The notes: generated from the sequence alone by a model not told the origin. DNA of 6,423 bases from Pseudomonadota bacterium (GCA_023426855.1 JAEZBU010000139.1:1-6423); one strand, 5' to 3'. Positions 1 through 6,046 are shown, counted from the stretch's first letter. A program made the numbers and translations.

Positions 1-782
1 TGATGTTTCCCGAATACGGCGCCATCGAAGTTGCCGCCACATTCGGCTCAAAGATCGCTTCGGATCTGCAACTTACCTTGCAGGCGGTGGCCAGCGTCGC
101 CGACGAGATGGATGACGTCTATGCCGGCCTCGCGCGCCAGCACGGCGTGCATATTCTGGCGCCGTCCGGTCCGGTGCGGCGTGCGCGCGATGGTGCGTTC
201 GTGAATGCCGCGCGGCTGATCACACCGGGCGGCCGCATGGGCGTGCAGGATAAGATGATCATGACGCCGTTCGAGCACACCTGGGGCGTCGTGGCGGGCG
301 ACCAGTTGCGCGTGTTCGAGACCGAACTGGGCCCGATCGGCATTGCTATCTGCTACGATAGCGAGTTCCCGTTGCTGGTGCGGGCACAAGCCGAAGCCGG
401 CGCGCGGCTGGTGCTGATCCCGTCCTGCACGGAGCGGCTGTCGGGCTATCATCGCGTCCGGGCGGGGGCCTGTGCGCGTGCGCTCGAAAGCCAGATCGCC
501 ACCGCGATGTCACCGACGGTGGGGGATGCGCTGTGGTCGCCGGCGGTCGATCGCAACGCGGGTGCCGCGGGGGTGTTTGTTCCGCCCGAGGCGGCGCTGT
601 CGATGAGCGGTGTACTGGCGGAAGGCGAAATCAACGTGCCCGGCTGGACTGTGGCGACCATCGATTTCGCCGCCCTGGAACGCATTCGGAGCGGTGGCGA
701 GATGCGCAATTCGGACGACTGGCAGCGTCAGCCCGGCGCCGGATCGCTGTCCGGTGCCGTCGAGGTTGTTTCGCTACTCTAG
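1..782 (+). CDS. Nitrilase-superfamily carbon-nitrogen hydrolase (5' end missing)
   Basis: The reading frame is open from the left edge, and bases 1-2 belong to a codon that starts outside the window, so this is a C-terminal fragment of 259 visible residues. All three catalytic residues of the nitrilase superfamily are present, counting from the Met at base 3: Glu4 in FPEYG, Lys84 in VQDKMIMTPFE, and the nucleophile Cys117 in GIAICYDSEFP. The TPFE and CYDSEFP blocks, the GYHRVRAGACARALESQ stretch and the C-terminal ERIRSGGEMRNSDDW resemble the branch containing B. subtilis YhcX. Members of that branch hydrolyse C-N bonds in amides or related compounds and are often fused or adjacent to a GNAT acetyltransferase. 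The part missing upstream is probably short, about 30 residues, because the catalytic Glu usually lies near residue 40; a longer N-terminal fusion cannot be excluded. The substrate cannot be read from the sequence. The gene ends with TAG and is followed by a REP-like hairpin pair. Confidence 0.9.
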   Translation, partial: MFPEYGAIEVAATFGSKIASDLQLTLQAVASVADEMDDVYAGLARQHGVHILAPSGPVRRARDGAFVNAARLITPGGRMGVQDKMIMTPFEHTWGVVAGDQLRVFETELGPIGIAICYDSEFPLLVRAQAEAGARLVLIPSCTERLSGYHRVRAGACARALESQIATAMSPTVGDALWSPAVDRNAGAAGVFVPPEAALSMSGVLAEGEINVPGWTVATIDFAALERIRSGGEMRNSDDWQRQPGAGSLSGAVEVVSLL

Positions 783-827
783 CGTCCTTCCGATTCCGAT
801 GGAAACGGAGACGTCAACCGAGCCACA

Positions 828-934
828 GTTGTCATCCCGGTGCTTGTCACCGGGATCCACCTAACTGCACATGTCGACGCCAGCCGAGAGACGGATCCCG
901 GGCACAAGGCCCGGGATGACCAAGACGGGACAAC
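828..934. repeat. REP-like palindromic pair in inverted orientation
   Basis: Two hairpins lie head to head. The left one has 9-bp arms at 834-842 and 848-856 around a CTTGT loop. The right one has 9-bp arms at 895-903 and 909-917 around an ACAAG loop. The 28-base unit 831-858 matches the reverse complement of 893-920 at 24 of 28 bases. The four differences form two compensatory base-pair swaps within the stem, so both hairpins stay perfectly paired. GTTGTC at 828-833 and GACAAC at 929-934 form short outer inverted repeats. TCATCCCGG/CCGGGATGA palindromes are typical of dispersed intergenic repeats in alphaproteobacteria (general knowledge). The pair sits between two convergent genes and could act as a bidirectional transcription stop or an mRNA 3'-end stabiliser, which is inference. 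Confidence 0.75.
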
Positions 935-953
935 ATTCGACCTAAACCGGAAA

Positions 954-974
954 TGCCCTAGCGCAGGGATGACA
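954..974. repeat. Possible degenerate third REP-like unit
   Basis: CCCT (956-959) and AGGG (965-968) pair around a five-base loop. The segment ends in GGGATGACA, the same 3' flank as the right-hand unit of the repeat at 828-934. The loop size of five matches the two intact hairpins. The stem is short and imperfect outside the core, so this may be a decayed copy or chance. Confidence 0.35.
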
Positions 975-998
975 GATTTGGAATGATGGTTCGCTCTC

Positions 999-1030
999 AG
1001 CCCCACCTGCGCTGGACGCCTCCGGGGGCT
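999..1030 (-). terminator. Possible stem-loop at the 3' end of the SIMPL gene
   Basis: AGCCCC (999-1004) and GGGGCT (1025-1030) pair over a 20-base GC-rich loop. The structure overlaps the stop codon of the SIMPL gene on the minus strand. No T-run follows it on that strand, so it is at best a weak or Rho-assisted stop or a 3'-end protecting structure. Confidence 0.3.
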
Positions 1031-1736
1031 ACTTCAGCGCCCAGGTGATGTTGACGGTCGCTTCCAGCATCTGCGTGCCGGCTTCGATCGGCACCGCGGA
1101 GGCAACTTTTGCGCGCGCGAACGTGCGCGGTCCTGGCGCGAACTCCTGAACGTTCTCGCTGATTGAGATGACGTCGCCGAGTTGCACCCCGGCGGCGGTC
1201 GCGAACAATTCGGCACGGCGGCGCGCGTTCTCCACGGCACCCTTGCGCGCGTCGTCCTTCAGCGTCTCGGCCTTGCTGACCTCGAACTCGATGCCATTGA
1301 TCTGGTTTGCGCCGAGCGTCACGGCCTGGTCGAGAACTTCGCCAAGCTTGCCGATATCGCGCGAGATGATGCGGACCTGGTTGACCACGCGATAGCCGTT
1401 GATGGCCGGCGGCTTGCCATCCTTGGGCTGCGTATAGCGCGGCTCGACGTGGAACGATGTGGTCTGGATGTCCTTGGTGTCGATGCCGGCGCCTTTCAGG
1501 CCGTCGATCAGCTTCTTCATCGCAGCCGTGTTGCGGTTCAACGCTTCACGCGCAGTGTCGGCCTCGCTGACGACGCCCGTGGAGATCGCTGCGATATCCG
1601 GCTCCGCGCCGACCGTGGCCGATGCGGTGACACTGATGTGCCGTGGACGTTCGGTCTGTGCGCCAGCAGATGTCGGCAACGCCAGCAGCACGCCGAGCAG
1701 CAATCCAGGGAGCAATTTGGTGAGCGTGTCAGTCAT
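1029..1736 (-). CDS. SIMPL (DUF541) domain protein, exported
   Basis: This 235-residue protein belongs to the SIMPL/DUF541 family. An N-terminal signal peptide (hydrophobic core about residues 8-21, likely cleavage after AGA at residue 26) predicts export to the periplasm. The domain fills about residues 32-233: it opens with HISVTASATVGAEPDIAAISTGV, continues through the NGYRVVNQVRI block and the KDDARKGAVENARRRAELFA helix, and ends in EATVNITWALK. These are typical family features. Members are periplasmic or membrane-associated proteins of poorly defined role, some linked to oxidative-stress tolerance or outer-membrane processes. The start at 1736 is preferred over one 17 codons upstream because it gives a proper signal peptide and is preceded by a GAGGA ribosome-binding site. 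A TATAAT element lies about 30 bases upstream. The gene is convergent with the hydrolase gene and looks monocistronic. Confidence 0.9.
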   Translation of the reverse strand: MTDTLTKLLPGLLLGVLLALPTSAGAQTERPRHISVTASATVGAEPDIAAISTGVVSEADTAREALNRNTAAMKKLIDGLKGAGIDTKDIQTTSFHVEPRYTQPKDGKPPAINGYRVVNQVRIISRDIGKLGEVLDQAVTLGANQINGIEFEVSKAETLKDDARKGAVENARRRAELFATAAGVQLGDVISISENVQEFAPGPRTFARAKVASAVPIEAGTQMLEATVNITWALK

Positions 1737-1764
1737 GAAATCCTCGTGGCTTGAAACTGTCGCG

Positions 1765-1770
1765 ATTATA
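1765..1770 (-). promoter_or_regulatory. Candidate -10 element for the SIMPL gene
   Basis: The minus strand reads TATAAT here, a perfect match to the sigma-70-type -10 consensus. It stands 28 bases before the ATG at 1736 and would give a leader of about 20 bases containing the GAGGA site. No good -35 hexamer is seen at 16-18 bases spacing; TTGGAC lies too close, at 11 bases. Confidence 0.4.
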
Positions 1771-1895
1771 TGTGGGATTGCGTCCAAACCACGCTAGGTG
1801 TCGCTTATCGGCGCAGTTCGCTGTGAGGTGAGGCATCGAGGGGGCGTGCATCTTGCGCCAAGTCTGGTATAGGAGCCTGCTTCGCTCTGCGATCC

Positions 1896-1972
1896 GGGCC
1901 CGTAGCTCAATTGGTTAGAGCCGACGGCTCATAACCGTCTGGTTGCAGGTTCAAGTCCTGCCGGGCCCACCA
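1896..1972 (+). tRNA. tRNA with CAU anticodon, probably tRNA-Ile2 (lysidine type)
   Basis: A complete 77-nt cloverleaf with an encoded CCA is visible. The acceptor stem GGGCCCG/CGGGCCC has 7 pairs, the D stem is GCTC/GAGC, the anticodon stem GACGG/CCGTC, and the T stem GCAGG/CCTGC with loop TTCAAGT. The anticodon CAT lies at 1930-1932. The first base pair is G1-C72 and the anticodon stem lacks the three G-C pairs of initiators, so it is not tRNA-fMet. The acceptor pairs C4-G69 and C5-G68 match those by which TilS recognises tRNA-Ile2 in E. coli, and the overall sequence resembles known tRNA-Ile2 more than elongator tRNA-Met. If so, C34 is modified to lysidine and the tRNA reads AUA. Automatic annotation may label it tRNA-Met. 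TATAGG at 1868-1873 is a possible -10, without a clear -35. Confidence 0.95.
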
Positions 1973-1977
1973 TTCAG

Positions 1978-1983
1978 TTTTTT
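1978..1983 (+). terminator. T-run after the tRNA
   Basis: Six T residues start five bases after the tRNA CCA end. No separate hairpin precedes them, so the stable tRNA fold itself would have to act as the terminator stem. A weak stop is plausible. Confidence 0.3.
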
Positions 1984-1987
1984 AAGA

Positions 1988-2049
1988 CCGGAGAGTGCCG
2001 TAACGGCTGTCCGGGGTAATTCGGTTCGCGGACACGACTGCCGTGTCCG
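1988..2049 (+). promoter_or_regulatory. Two tandem stem-loops in the ELM1-gene leader
   Basis: The first stem-loop pairs CCGGA (1988-1992) with TCCGG (2010-2014) and holds an inner GCCG/CGGC stem (1997-2000 with 2004-2007). The second is a perfect 8-bp stem, CGGACACG (2029-2036) with CGTGTCCG (2042-2049), around a five-base ACTGC loop. It ends 23 bases before the ATG at 2073. Neither is followed by a T-run, so neither is a classic terminator. They may be processing or leader structures between the tRNA and the ELM1 gene, but the role is unknown. Confidence 0.4.
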
Positions 2050-2072
2050 GGCAATGCAGCAAGGCCGTTCGC

Positions 2073-3098
2073 ATGCGCGCGATCACCGCTCTCCTGCTCG
2101 CTGATGACCGTCCCGGCCACTATCACCTGTCGGATGGCATCGTCGAAGCCGCGCGCCGCCTGCGGCCGGTCGAGATCGTGCGCATGAGGGTGAAGCGGCG
2201 CTGGTCCGGGCGCATCCTGGCGCCGCTGTGCAACGTAGGCATTTCACCGCGATGGCTGCTGCGGATTGGCTACGGCATCGACGCCAGCACATTGCCGAAG
2301 GCGGACATCATCGTGTCGGCAGGTGCGGAGATGCTGGCCGCAAACATCGCGGCGTCGCGTCTGCTCGGTGTGCCGAATGTTCATTACGGATCGTTGCGGC
2401 AGTTCCGCCCCGGTGACTTCGCGCTGGTGCTGACGTCTTACGCCGAGCACGCGCAAGGCCCGGGGCAGGCCATGGTGCTGAAGCCGTCGGCGCTGAAATT
2501 GCCATCGGGCGCGGGCAGTGCGGGCAAGATCGCAGGCGGTACACCGCCGCGCGAGGCGGCGTTGCTGATTGGCGGCGATTCCGGCGAGTGCCGTTTTACG
2601 GATCAGGAGTGGCGTGCGCTGCTGGCGTTCGTCGACGCCACGCACAACGCATTCGGTACGCGCTGGCGCATCAGCAATTCGCGGCGCACGGCAGCCAGCG
2701 CGAGCGATCTGATCGCTGAGCGCGTGACCAGTGGTTCGCCTGCAATCGCGGCTTTCGTCGATGTACGCACCGCCGGGCCGGGCACGCTGGGTGCCGTCCT
2801 CGACGGCGCCGACGTGGTGATCTGCACCGACGATTCCAGTTCGATGATTTCCGAATGTGTCGCGGCGCAATTGCCGGTGATCGGCGTCCGGCCGCAGCAT
2901 CAAGCTTTGTCGGCGGAAGAGCAGGGATATCGCGATTTCATGACCGGCAATGGCTGGTATCGCTCGGTCGCGATTGTGGAGCTTTCGCCCGATCTTCTAT
3001 TGAGCGAACTGTCGGCGATCACGCCCATGACGGAAGATCCGCTGGACCGGCTCGCGGCGATCCTGCGCGAGCGTCTTCCGGCTGTGTTCGCGGATTGA
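2073..3098 (+). CDS. ELM1-family protein (DUF1022, GT-B-like)
   Basis: This 341-residue protein belongs to the family annotated in bacteria as 'mitochondrial fission ELM1 family protein'. Family signatures seen are DDRPGHYHLSDGIVEA near the N-terminus (residues 11-26), LLIGGDSG (164-171), the SNSRRT block (201-206) and ADVVICTDDSSSMISECV (246-263) followed by PVIGV. The last resembles the nucleotide-sugar-binding part of GT-B glycosyltransferases. Plant ELM1 acts in mitochondrial fission by recruiting dynamin. Bacterial members have no established function, and an envelope or glycan role is only a guess. A GTG at 2043 would add ten residues, but the ATG at 2073 is preferred because AAGG (2061-2064) sits eight bases before it and the upstream GTG lies within a perfect hairpin. 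No membrane segment or signal peptide is obvious. The gene may share transcription with the upstream tRNA. Its TGA stop directly touches the stop of the convergent PPK2 gene. Confidence 0.85.
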   Translation: MRAITALLLADDRPGHYHLSDGIVEAARRLRPVEIVRMRVKRRWSGRILAPLCNVGISPRWLLRIGYGIDASTLPKADIIVSAGAEMLAANIAASRLLGVPNVHYGSLRQFRPGDFALVLTSYAEHAQGPGQAMVLKPSALKLPSGAGSAGKIAGGTPPREAALLIGGDSGECRFTDQEWRALLAFVDATHNAFGTRWRISNSRRTAASASDLIAERVTSGSPAIAAFVDVRTAGPGTLGAVLDGADVVICTDDSSSMISECVAAQLPVIGVRPQHQALSAEEQGYRDFMTGNGWYRSVAIVELSPDLLLSELSAITPMTEDPLDRLAAILRERLPAVFAD

Positions 3099-4004
3099 TC
3101 AGCTCTTCGCCGGTTTGGCCTTGTCCTTGCCGTTGACCAGCGCGTCACGCACCGTTTCGAGTTCGCGCACCGCCGCCGTATTGAGTTTCGGCATTTTGAG
3201 TTCGAGCTTTTCCAGCCGATCCACCAAGGTCGCCGCGACGACGAGGCGCGTGAACCACTTGTTGTCGGCGGGCACGACGTACCACGGCGCGTCCGCCGTG
3301 GCGGTACCGCGGATCATGGCCTGGTAGGCGTCCATGTACGCGCTCCAACGCTTGCGCGCGTCGACGTCCGACATATCGAACTTCCACCGCTTATCGGGAT
3401 CGTCGATGCGTTCGAGAAGTCGCTTCAATTGCTCTTTCTTGGACATGTGCAGGAAGAACTTGATCGGCAGCGTGCCCTGGCGGCTGAGATAGCTTTCGTA
3501 ATTCGAGATATCGGCGAGCCGCTGATCCCAGATCTCGTCGGTGACCAGCTTTTCCGGCAGCCGTTGCGGCGCCAGAAATTCAGGCTGCACGCGGACTACC
3601 AGCGTTTCCTCATAGTAGGAGCGATTGAAAATGCCGATGCGGCCGCGCGATGGCACGACCTTCGAGGTGCGCCACATGAAGTCGTGGTCGAGTTCCTGGC
3701 GATTGGGCGCGGCGAAGGAATGTACGTCGCAGCCTTGTGGATTGACGCCGGACATCACGTGCTTGATGGCGCCGTCCTTGCCCGATGCGTCCATGCCCTG
3801 GAGGATGACGAGGACGGCCCAACGACGCGCCGCGTGCAGCCGCTCCTGCAGCCCGCTCAAGCGCTTGACCGTATTGGCCAGCATATCCTTCGCCTCTGAC
3901 TTGTTGATGTCGAGGCCGCAAGTATCGGCAGGGTCGATGTCGGTGATCTTGAACGACTTGCCCTTGCGGATGCAGTAGCGCTCGATGATTTCGGCTGGAA
4001 GCAT
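3099..4004 (-). CDS. ppk2: Polyphosphate kinase 2 (PPK2), class III-like
   Basis: This 301-residue single-domain PPK2 transfers phosphate between inorganic polyphosphate and nucleotides in the cytosol. The Walker A loop GMDASGKDG (residues 70-78) is followed by the family block HVMSGVNPQGCDVHSF. The Walker B-like segment GIFNRSYYEE lies near residues 124-133, and KFFLHMSKKEQ and the lid-type stretch RLLERIDDPDKRWKF lie near residues 182-209. The C-terminal APWYVVPADNKWF block is also conserved. The N-terminal segment and these motifs resemble class III enzymes, which can phosphorylate both AMP and ADP; class and direction cannot be proved here. The start at 4004 is chosen over one 21 codons upstream because GAGGA lies seven bases before it and the extension looks non-conserved. 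The Lys/Ala-rich tail (GKDKAKPAKS) is probably disordered. The cyclophilin-like gene lies 96 bases upstream on the same strand. Confidence 0.93.
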   Translation of the reverse strand: MLPAEIIERYCIRKGKSFKITDIDPADTCGLDINKSEAKDMLANTVKRLSGLQERLHAARRWAVLVILQGMDASGKDGAIKHVMSGVNPQGCDVHSFAAPNRQELDHDFMWRTSKVVPSRGRIGIFNRSYYEETLVVRVQPEFLAPQRLPEKLVTDEIWDQRLADISNYESYLSRQGTLPIKFFLHMSKKEQLKRLLERIDDPDKRWKFDMSDVDARKRWSAYMDAYQAMIRGTATADAPWYVVPADNKWFTRLVVAATLVDRLEKLELKMPKLNTAAVRELETVRDALVNGKDKAKPAKS

Positions 4005-4052
4005 GGCAGTGTCCTCGGATCGCTCGACTGGCAGGATACGAAGTGTCGGGCG

Positions 4053-4070
4053 GCATTGGCCAGTCAATGC
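4053..4070. repeat. Short inverted repeat upstream of ppk2
   Basis: GCATTG (4053-4058) and CAATGC (4065-4070) form a perfect 6-bp inverted repeat around six bases. It lies in the 96-base gap between the cyclophilin-like gene and ppk2, about 50 bases before the ppk2 start. On the minus strand it contains TTGACT, which would serve as a -35, but no acceptable -10 follows at normal spacing. It could be an operator or intercistronic hairpin, or chance. Confidence 0.25.
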
Positions 4071-4100
4071 TTTGATTTGGCCGGAATAATCGCACGAGAT

Positions 4101-4580
4101 TCAGCGCTGGGCTGCAGCACCGTCCTCGAGCTTGCGGACTTCCACCTTCTCGCCCGGCCTGACCGACTGCAGCACGCGGACATCGTCCAGTGCCTCCGCC
4201 CAGATGTTGGATGGCGACCACAGTCGCAGTTCGCCCTGCTTGGAGGTCGGTGTACGCGCAAACGGGATGCCGATGACGTCCCGATCCGGCGAGAAGGCGA
4301 TTTCACCGGCCTTGGCGATAGTCTTGGCGCTGCGTTCGCGGCCGCTTTCGACTGCCGTATCGAAGAAGACCTCGCCTTGGCCCCACAGTTGGGCAGTGGA
4401 GAAGATCGGCAGAGCGCGCCAGATGCGATCGGCGGTTTGTGTGTTCAACAATCGGATGCGGATGTGCGCGCGCCCGGCCCGGATGATCGCGTGACGTTCG
4501 GATACAGGCGCTGTTCCACGTGACGGCGTAGCGGCCGCTGCAGGGGGCTTGGAATTGTGGCGCAGGATATTCGTCGGCAT
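4101..4580 (-). CDS. Cyclophilin-like fold protein (TM1367 type)
   Basis: The 159-residue protein ends in a domain resembling the small cyclophilin-like beta-barrel family of Thermotoga TM1367. Its blocks are IRIRLLNTQTADRIWRALP (residues 40-58), WGQGEVFFDTAV (66-77), KAGEIAFSPDRDVIGIPFARTP (90-111), GELRLWSPSNIWAEALDD (116-133) and VRPGEKVEVRKL (140-151). Residues 1-35 are Pro/Ala-rich and look disordered. Family members share the fold of peptidyl-prolyl isomerases, but enzymatic activity and biological role are not established. The frame stays open upstream to 4703, but that extension would cross the hairpin terminator of the ketosynthase gene, so the ATG at 4580 is chosen. No Shine-Dalgarno is seen before this ATG; a candidate promoter ending seven bases upstream suggests a leaderless or nearly leaderless mRNA. 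It may be co-transcribed with ppk2. Confidence 0.75.
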   Translation of the reverse strand: MPTNILRHNSKPPAAAATPSRGTAPVSERHAIIRAGRAHIRIRLLNTQTADRIWRALPIFSTAQLWGQGEVFFDTAVESGRERSAKTIAKAGEIAFSPDRDVIGIPFARTPTSKQGELRLWSPSNIWAEALDDVRVLQSVRPGEKVEVRKLEDGAAAQR

Positions 4581-4586
4581 GAGCTG

Positions 4587-4616
4587 ATTAGAGCCCGTCA
4601 ATCGTGGCTCGCACAA
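4587..4616 (-). promoter_or_regulatory. Candidate promoter for the cyclophilin-like gene
   Basis: On the minus strand, TTGTGC (4611-4616) and TCTAAT (4587-4592, five of six bases match TATAAT) are separated by 18 bases. The -10 ends six bases before the ATG at 4580, so transcription would begin at or next to the start codon. Confidence 0.35.
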
Positions 4617-4639
4617 GACATGCGTGTTCAGATACGCGA

Positions 4640-4660
4640 AACGGGCGCTGGGCGCCCGTT
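4640..4660 (-). terminator. Hairpin terminator after the ketosynthase gene
   Basis: A perfect 9-bp GC-rich stem pairs 4640-4648 with 4652-4660 around a three-base loop, 67 bases past the ketosynthase stop codon. On the minus strand the stem ends in GTT and the next base is T, giving only a three-base T-run. It is therefore a plausible but weak intrinsic terminator of the ACP-ketosynthase unit. Confidence 0.55.
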
Positions 4661-4727
4661 GCTGAGGTCGGTGTTGGCGAGGCGTGAAAGCCGTAGCTTC
4701 CATGCGCCGCCCATCGTTCGGTATTGA

Positions 4728-5975
4728 TCAGTTGGCCGGCGGCTCGGAGAAGATGACCACCGCATTGAGGCCACCGAACGCGAACGAGTTCGACATCGTG
4801 CGGCGCACTTTCATGTCGCGGCCGACGTTCGGAATGTAGTCGAGATCGCAACCGTCGCCCGCTTCGTCGAGACCGATCGTCGGCGGCACCCAGCCTTCGT
4901 TGATCGCCTTGATGCAGGCGACGGCCTCGATGCCACCACCGGCGCCGAGCGGATGGCCATGCATCGACTTGGTCGACGAAATCGCCAGCTTATAGGCCTG
5001 CTCGCCAAACACTTCCTTGATCGCGTTGGTCTCGTTCAGGTCGTTGATCGCCGTCGCGGTGCCGTGCGCGTTCAGGTAGTCGATGTCCGACGGGCCGTAG
5101 CCAGCATCCGCCAGCGCCAGCTTCATCGCCTCACGCGGACCTTCGACGTCCGGGTTGACCATGTCCTTGCTGTCGGAGGTCATGCCGTAGCCGGTCAATT
5201 CGGCCAGGATGGTGGCGCCGCGCTTGCGGGCGTGCTCGTAGTCTTCAAGCACCAGGATGCCGGCGCCTTCGCCCAGCACGGTGCCATTGCGCTTCTTGGC
5301 AAACGGGAAGCAGCCTTCCGGCGACAGCACGTGCAGGGCCTGCCAGGCTTTCATCGTGCCGTAGTTGATGACGGCTTCCGAAGCGCCTGCGATGGCCACG
5401 TCGACCATGCCGTGCTTGATGTAGTCACGCGCCAGACCGATGGCGTGCGTCGCGGTGGAGCATGCGCTGCAGGTCGCGAAGGTCGGACCCTTGACGCCGT
5501 ACTCAATGCCGACGTGGGCCGATGCCGACGAGCCGATGATGCGCAGAAGCGTCAGCGGATGAGTCGCGCGCTTGTTGTGGATAAACAGATCGCGATAGGC
5601 GACTTCGTAGGTCGTCAGGCCACCGGCACCCGACCCGATGATGCAGGCGGACCGATAAGGATCGACAAACGGGACCTCGAGACCGGACTGTTTGACGGCC
5701 TCTTCAGCCGCTGCGGCTGCGAACCAGGAAAAGCGGTCCGCGTGCATGATGATCTTGTCGCGCTTGGTGCCCTTGAGGCGCGCACGATGGTCGAAGTCCT
5801 TGATCTGGGCCGCGATCAGGATCTTGAGGTCTTCCAGGGGGAAGCCGCCAAGCTCGCTGACGCCGGACTGGCTGCGCTTCATGCCGGCCCAGAAATCCTC
5901 GACGTTATGGCCGATCGACGTCACCGCGCCCATGCCGGTAACAACGACGCGGCGTCCGCCGTTCGCGTTTGTCAT
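4728..5975 (-). CDS. Beta-ketoacyl-ACP synthase, FabF/NodE-like
   Basis: This 415-residue condensing enzyme of the KAS I/II family joins malonyl-ACP to an acyl chain with loss of CO2, in the cytosol. The catalytic triad is intact: Cys172 in CSACSTATHAIG, His304 in NAHGTAT and His341 in STKSMHGHPLGAGGG, with Lys336 in the same block. VVVTGMGAVTSIG opens the protein and SNSFAFGGLNAVVIF closes it, as in FabF. The length is full for the family. The active-site context (CSACSTATHAIG) and the LHVLSPEGCFPFAKKRNGTVLGEGAG stretch are ordinary for a functional enzyme, so it is not a chain-length-factor type. It follows a divergent ACP gene with 71 bases between, which resembles the nodF-nodE and acpXL-fabF arrangements and suggests a dedicated rather than general elongation enzyme. 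The Shine-Dalgarno is weak: an AGGA lies 13 bases before the ATG. A hairpin in the leader lies just upstream of it. Confidence 0.93.
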   Translation of the reverse strand: MTNANGGRRVVVTGMGAVTSIGHNVEDFWAGMKRSQSGVSELGGFPLEDLKILIAAQIKDFDHRARLKGTKRDKIIMHADRFSWFAAAAAEEAVKQSGLEVPFVDPYRSACIIGSGAGGLTTYEVAYRDLFIHNKRATHPLTLLRIIGSSASAHVGIEYGVKGPTFATCSACSTATHAIGLARDYIKHGMVDVAIAGASEAVINYGTMKAWQALHVLSPEGCFPFAKKRNGTVLGEGAGILVLEDYEHARKRGATILAELTGYGMTSDSKDMVNPDVEGPREAMKLALADAGYGPSDIDYLNAHGTATAINDLNETNAIKEVFGEQAYKLAISSTKSMHGHPLGAGGGIEAVACIKAINEGWVPPTIGLDEAGDGCDLDYIPNVGRDMKVRRTMSNSFAFGGLNAVVIFSEPPAN

Positions 5976-5997
5976 GTCTGAACTTACGTCCTACCTA

Positions 5998-6011
5998 GGG
6001 CGAAATCGCCC
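5998..6011 (-). promoter_or_regulatory. Hairpin between the ACP and ketosynthase genes
   Basis: GGGCG (5998-6002) and CGCCC (6007-6011) form a compact stem with a four-base loop in the 71-base intercistronic gap. On the mRNA it lies immediately before UAGGUAGGACG, the only Shine-Dalgarno-like sequence of the ketosynthase gene. It could tune translation, mark a processing site, or attenuate transcription so that more ACP than synthase is made. No T-run follows, so a full stop is unlikely. Confidence 0.4.
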
Positions 6012-6046
6012 GGGGGATACGCTGGAATCCGTGGAGAAAGCCTGAA

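Noticed and set aside
831..920. REP-like hairpins as the start of a CRISPR array
   Set aside because: There are only two units, in opposite orientation, without regular spacers.
1182..1754. Open frame of 190 codons on the plus strand opposite the SIMPL gene
   Set aside because: It is the antisense shadow of a gene with a signal peptide and family motifs, and it shows no domain of its own.
1853..1873. TTGCGC followed by TATAGG as a tRNA promoter
   Set aside because: The spacer is only nine bases, too short for a sigma-70-type promoter, so the pair was not listed as a feature.
1896..1972. tRNA gene as an attachment site for an integrated element
   Set aside because: No integrase gene and no repeat of the tRNA 3' end are visible in the window.
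2244..2903. Open frame of 219 codons on the minus strand opposite the ELM1-family gene
   Set aside because: Its Arg/His/Cys-rich composition is typical of antisense translation of GC-rich coding sequence.
3429..3899. Open frame of 156 codons on the plus strand within ppk2
   Set aside because: It overlaps the conserved PPK2 core in antisense and has no supporting motif.
4953..5981. Long open frame on the plus strand (342 codons) opposite the ketosynthase gene
   Set aside because: It is antisense to a clear, motif-complete ketosynthase; long antisense frames are common in GC-rich genes, and its translation is Arg/Val/Asp-rich without recognisable domains.
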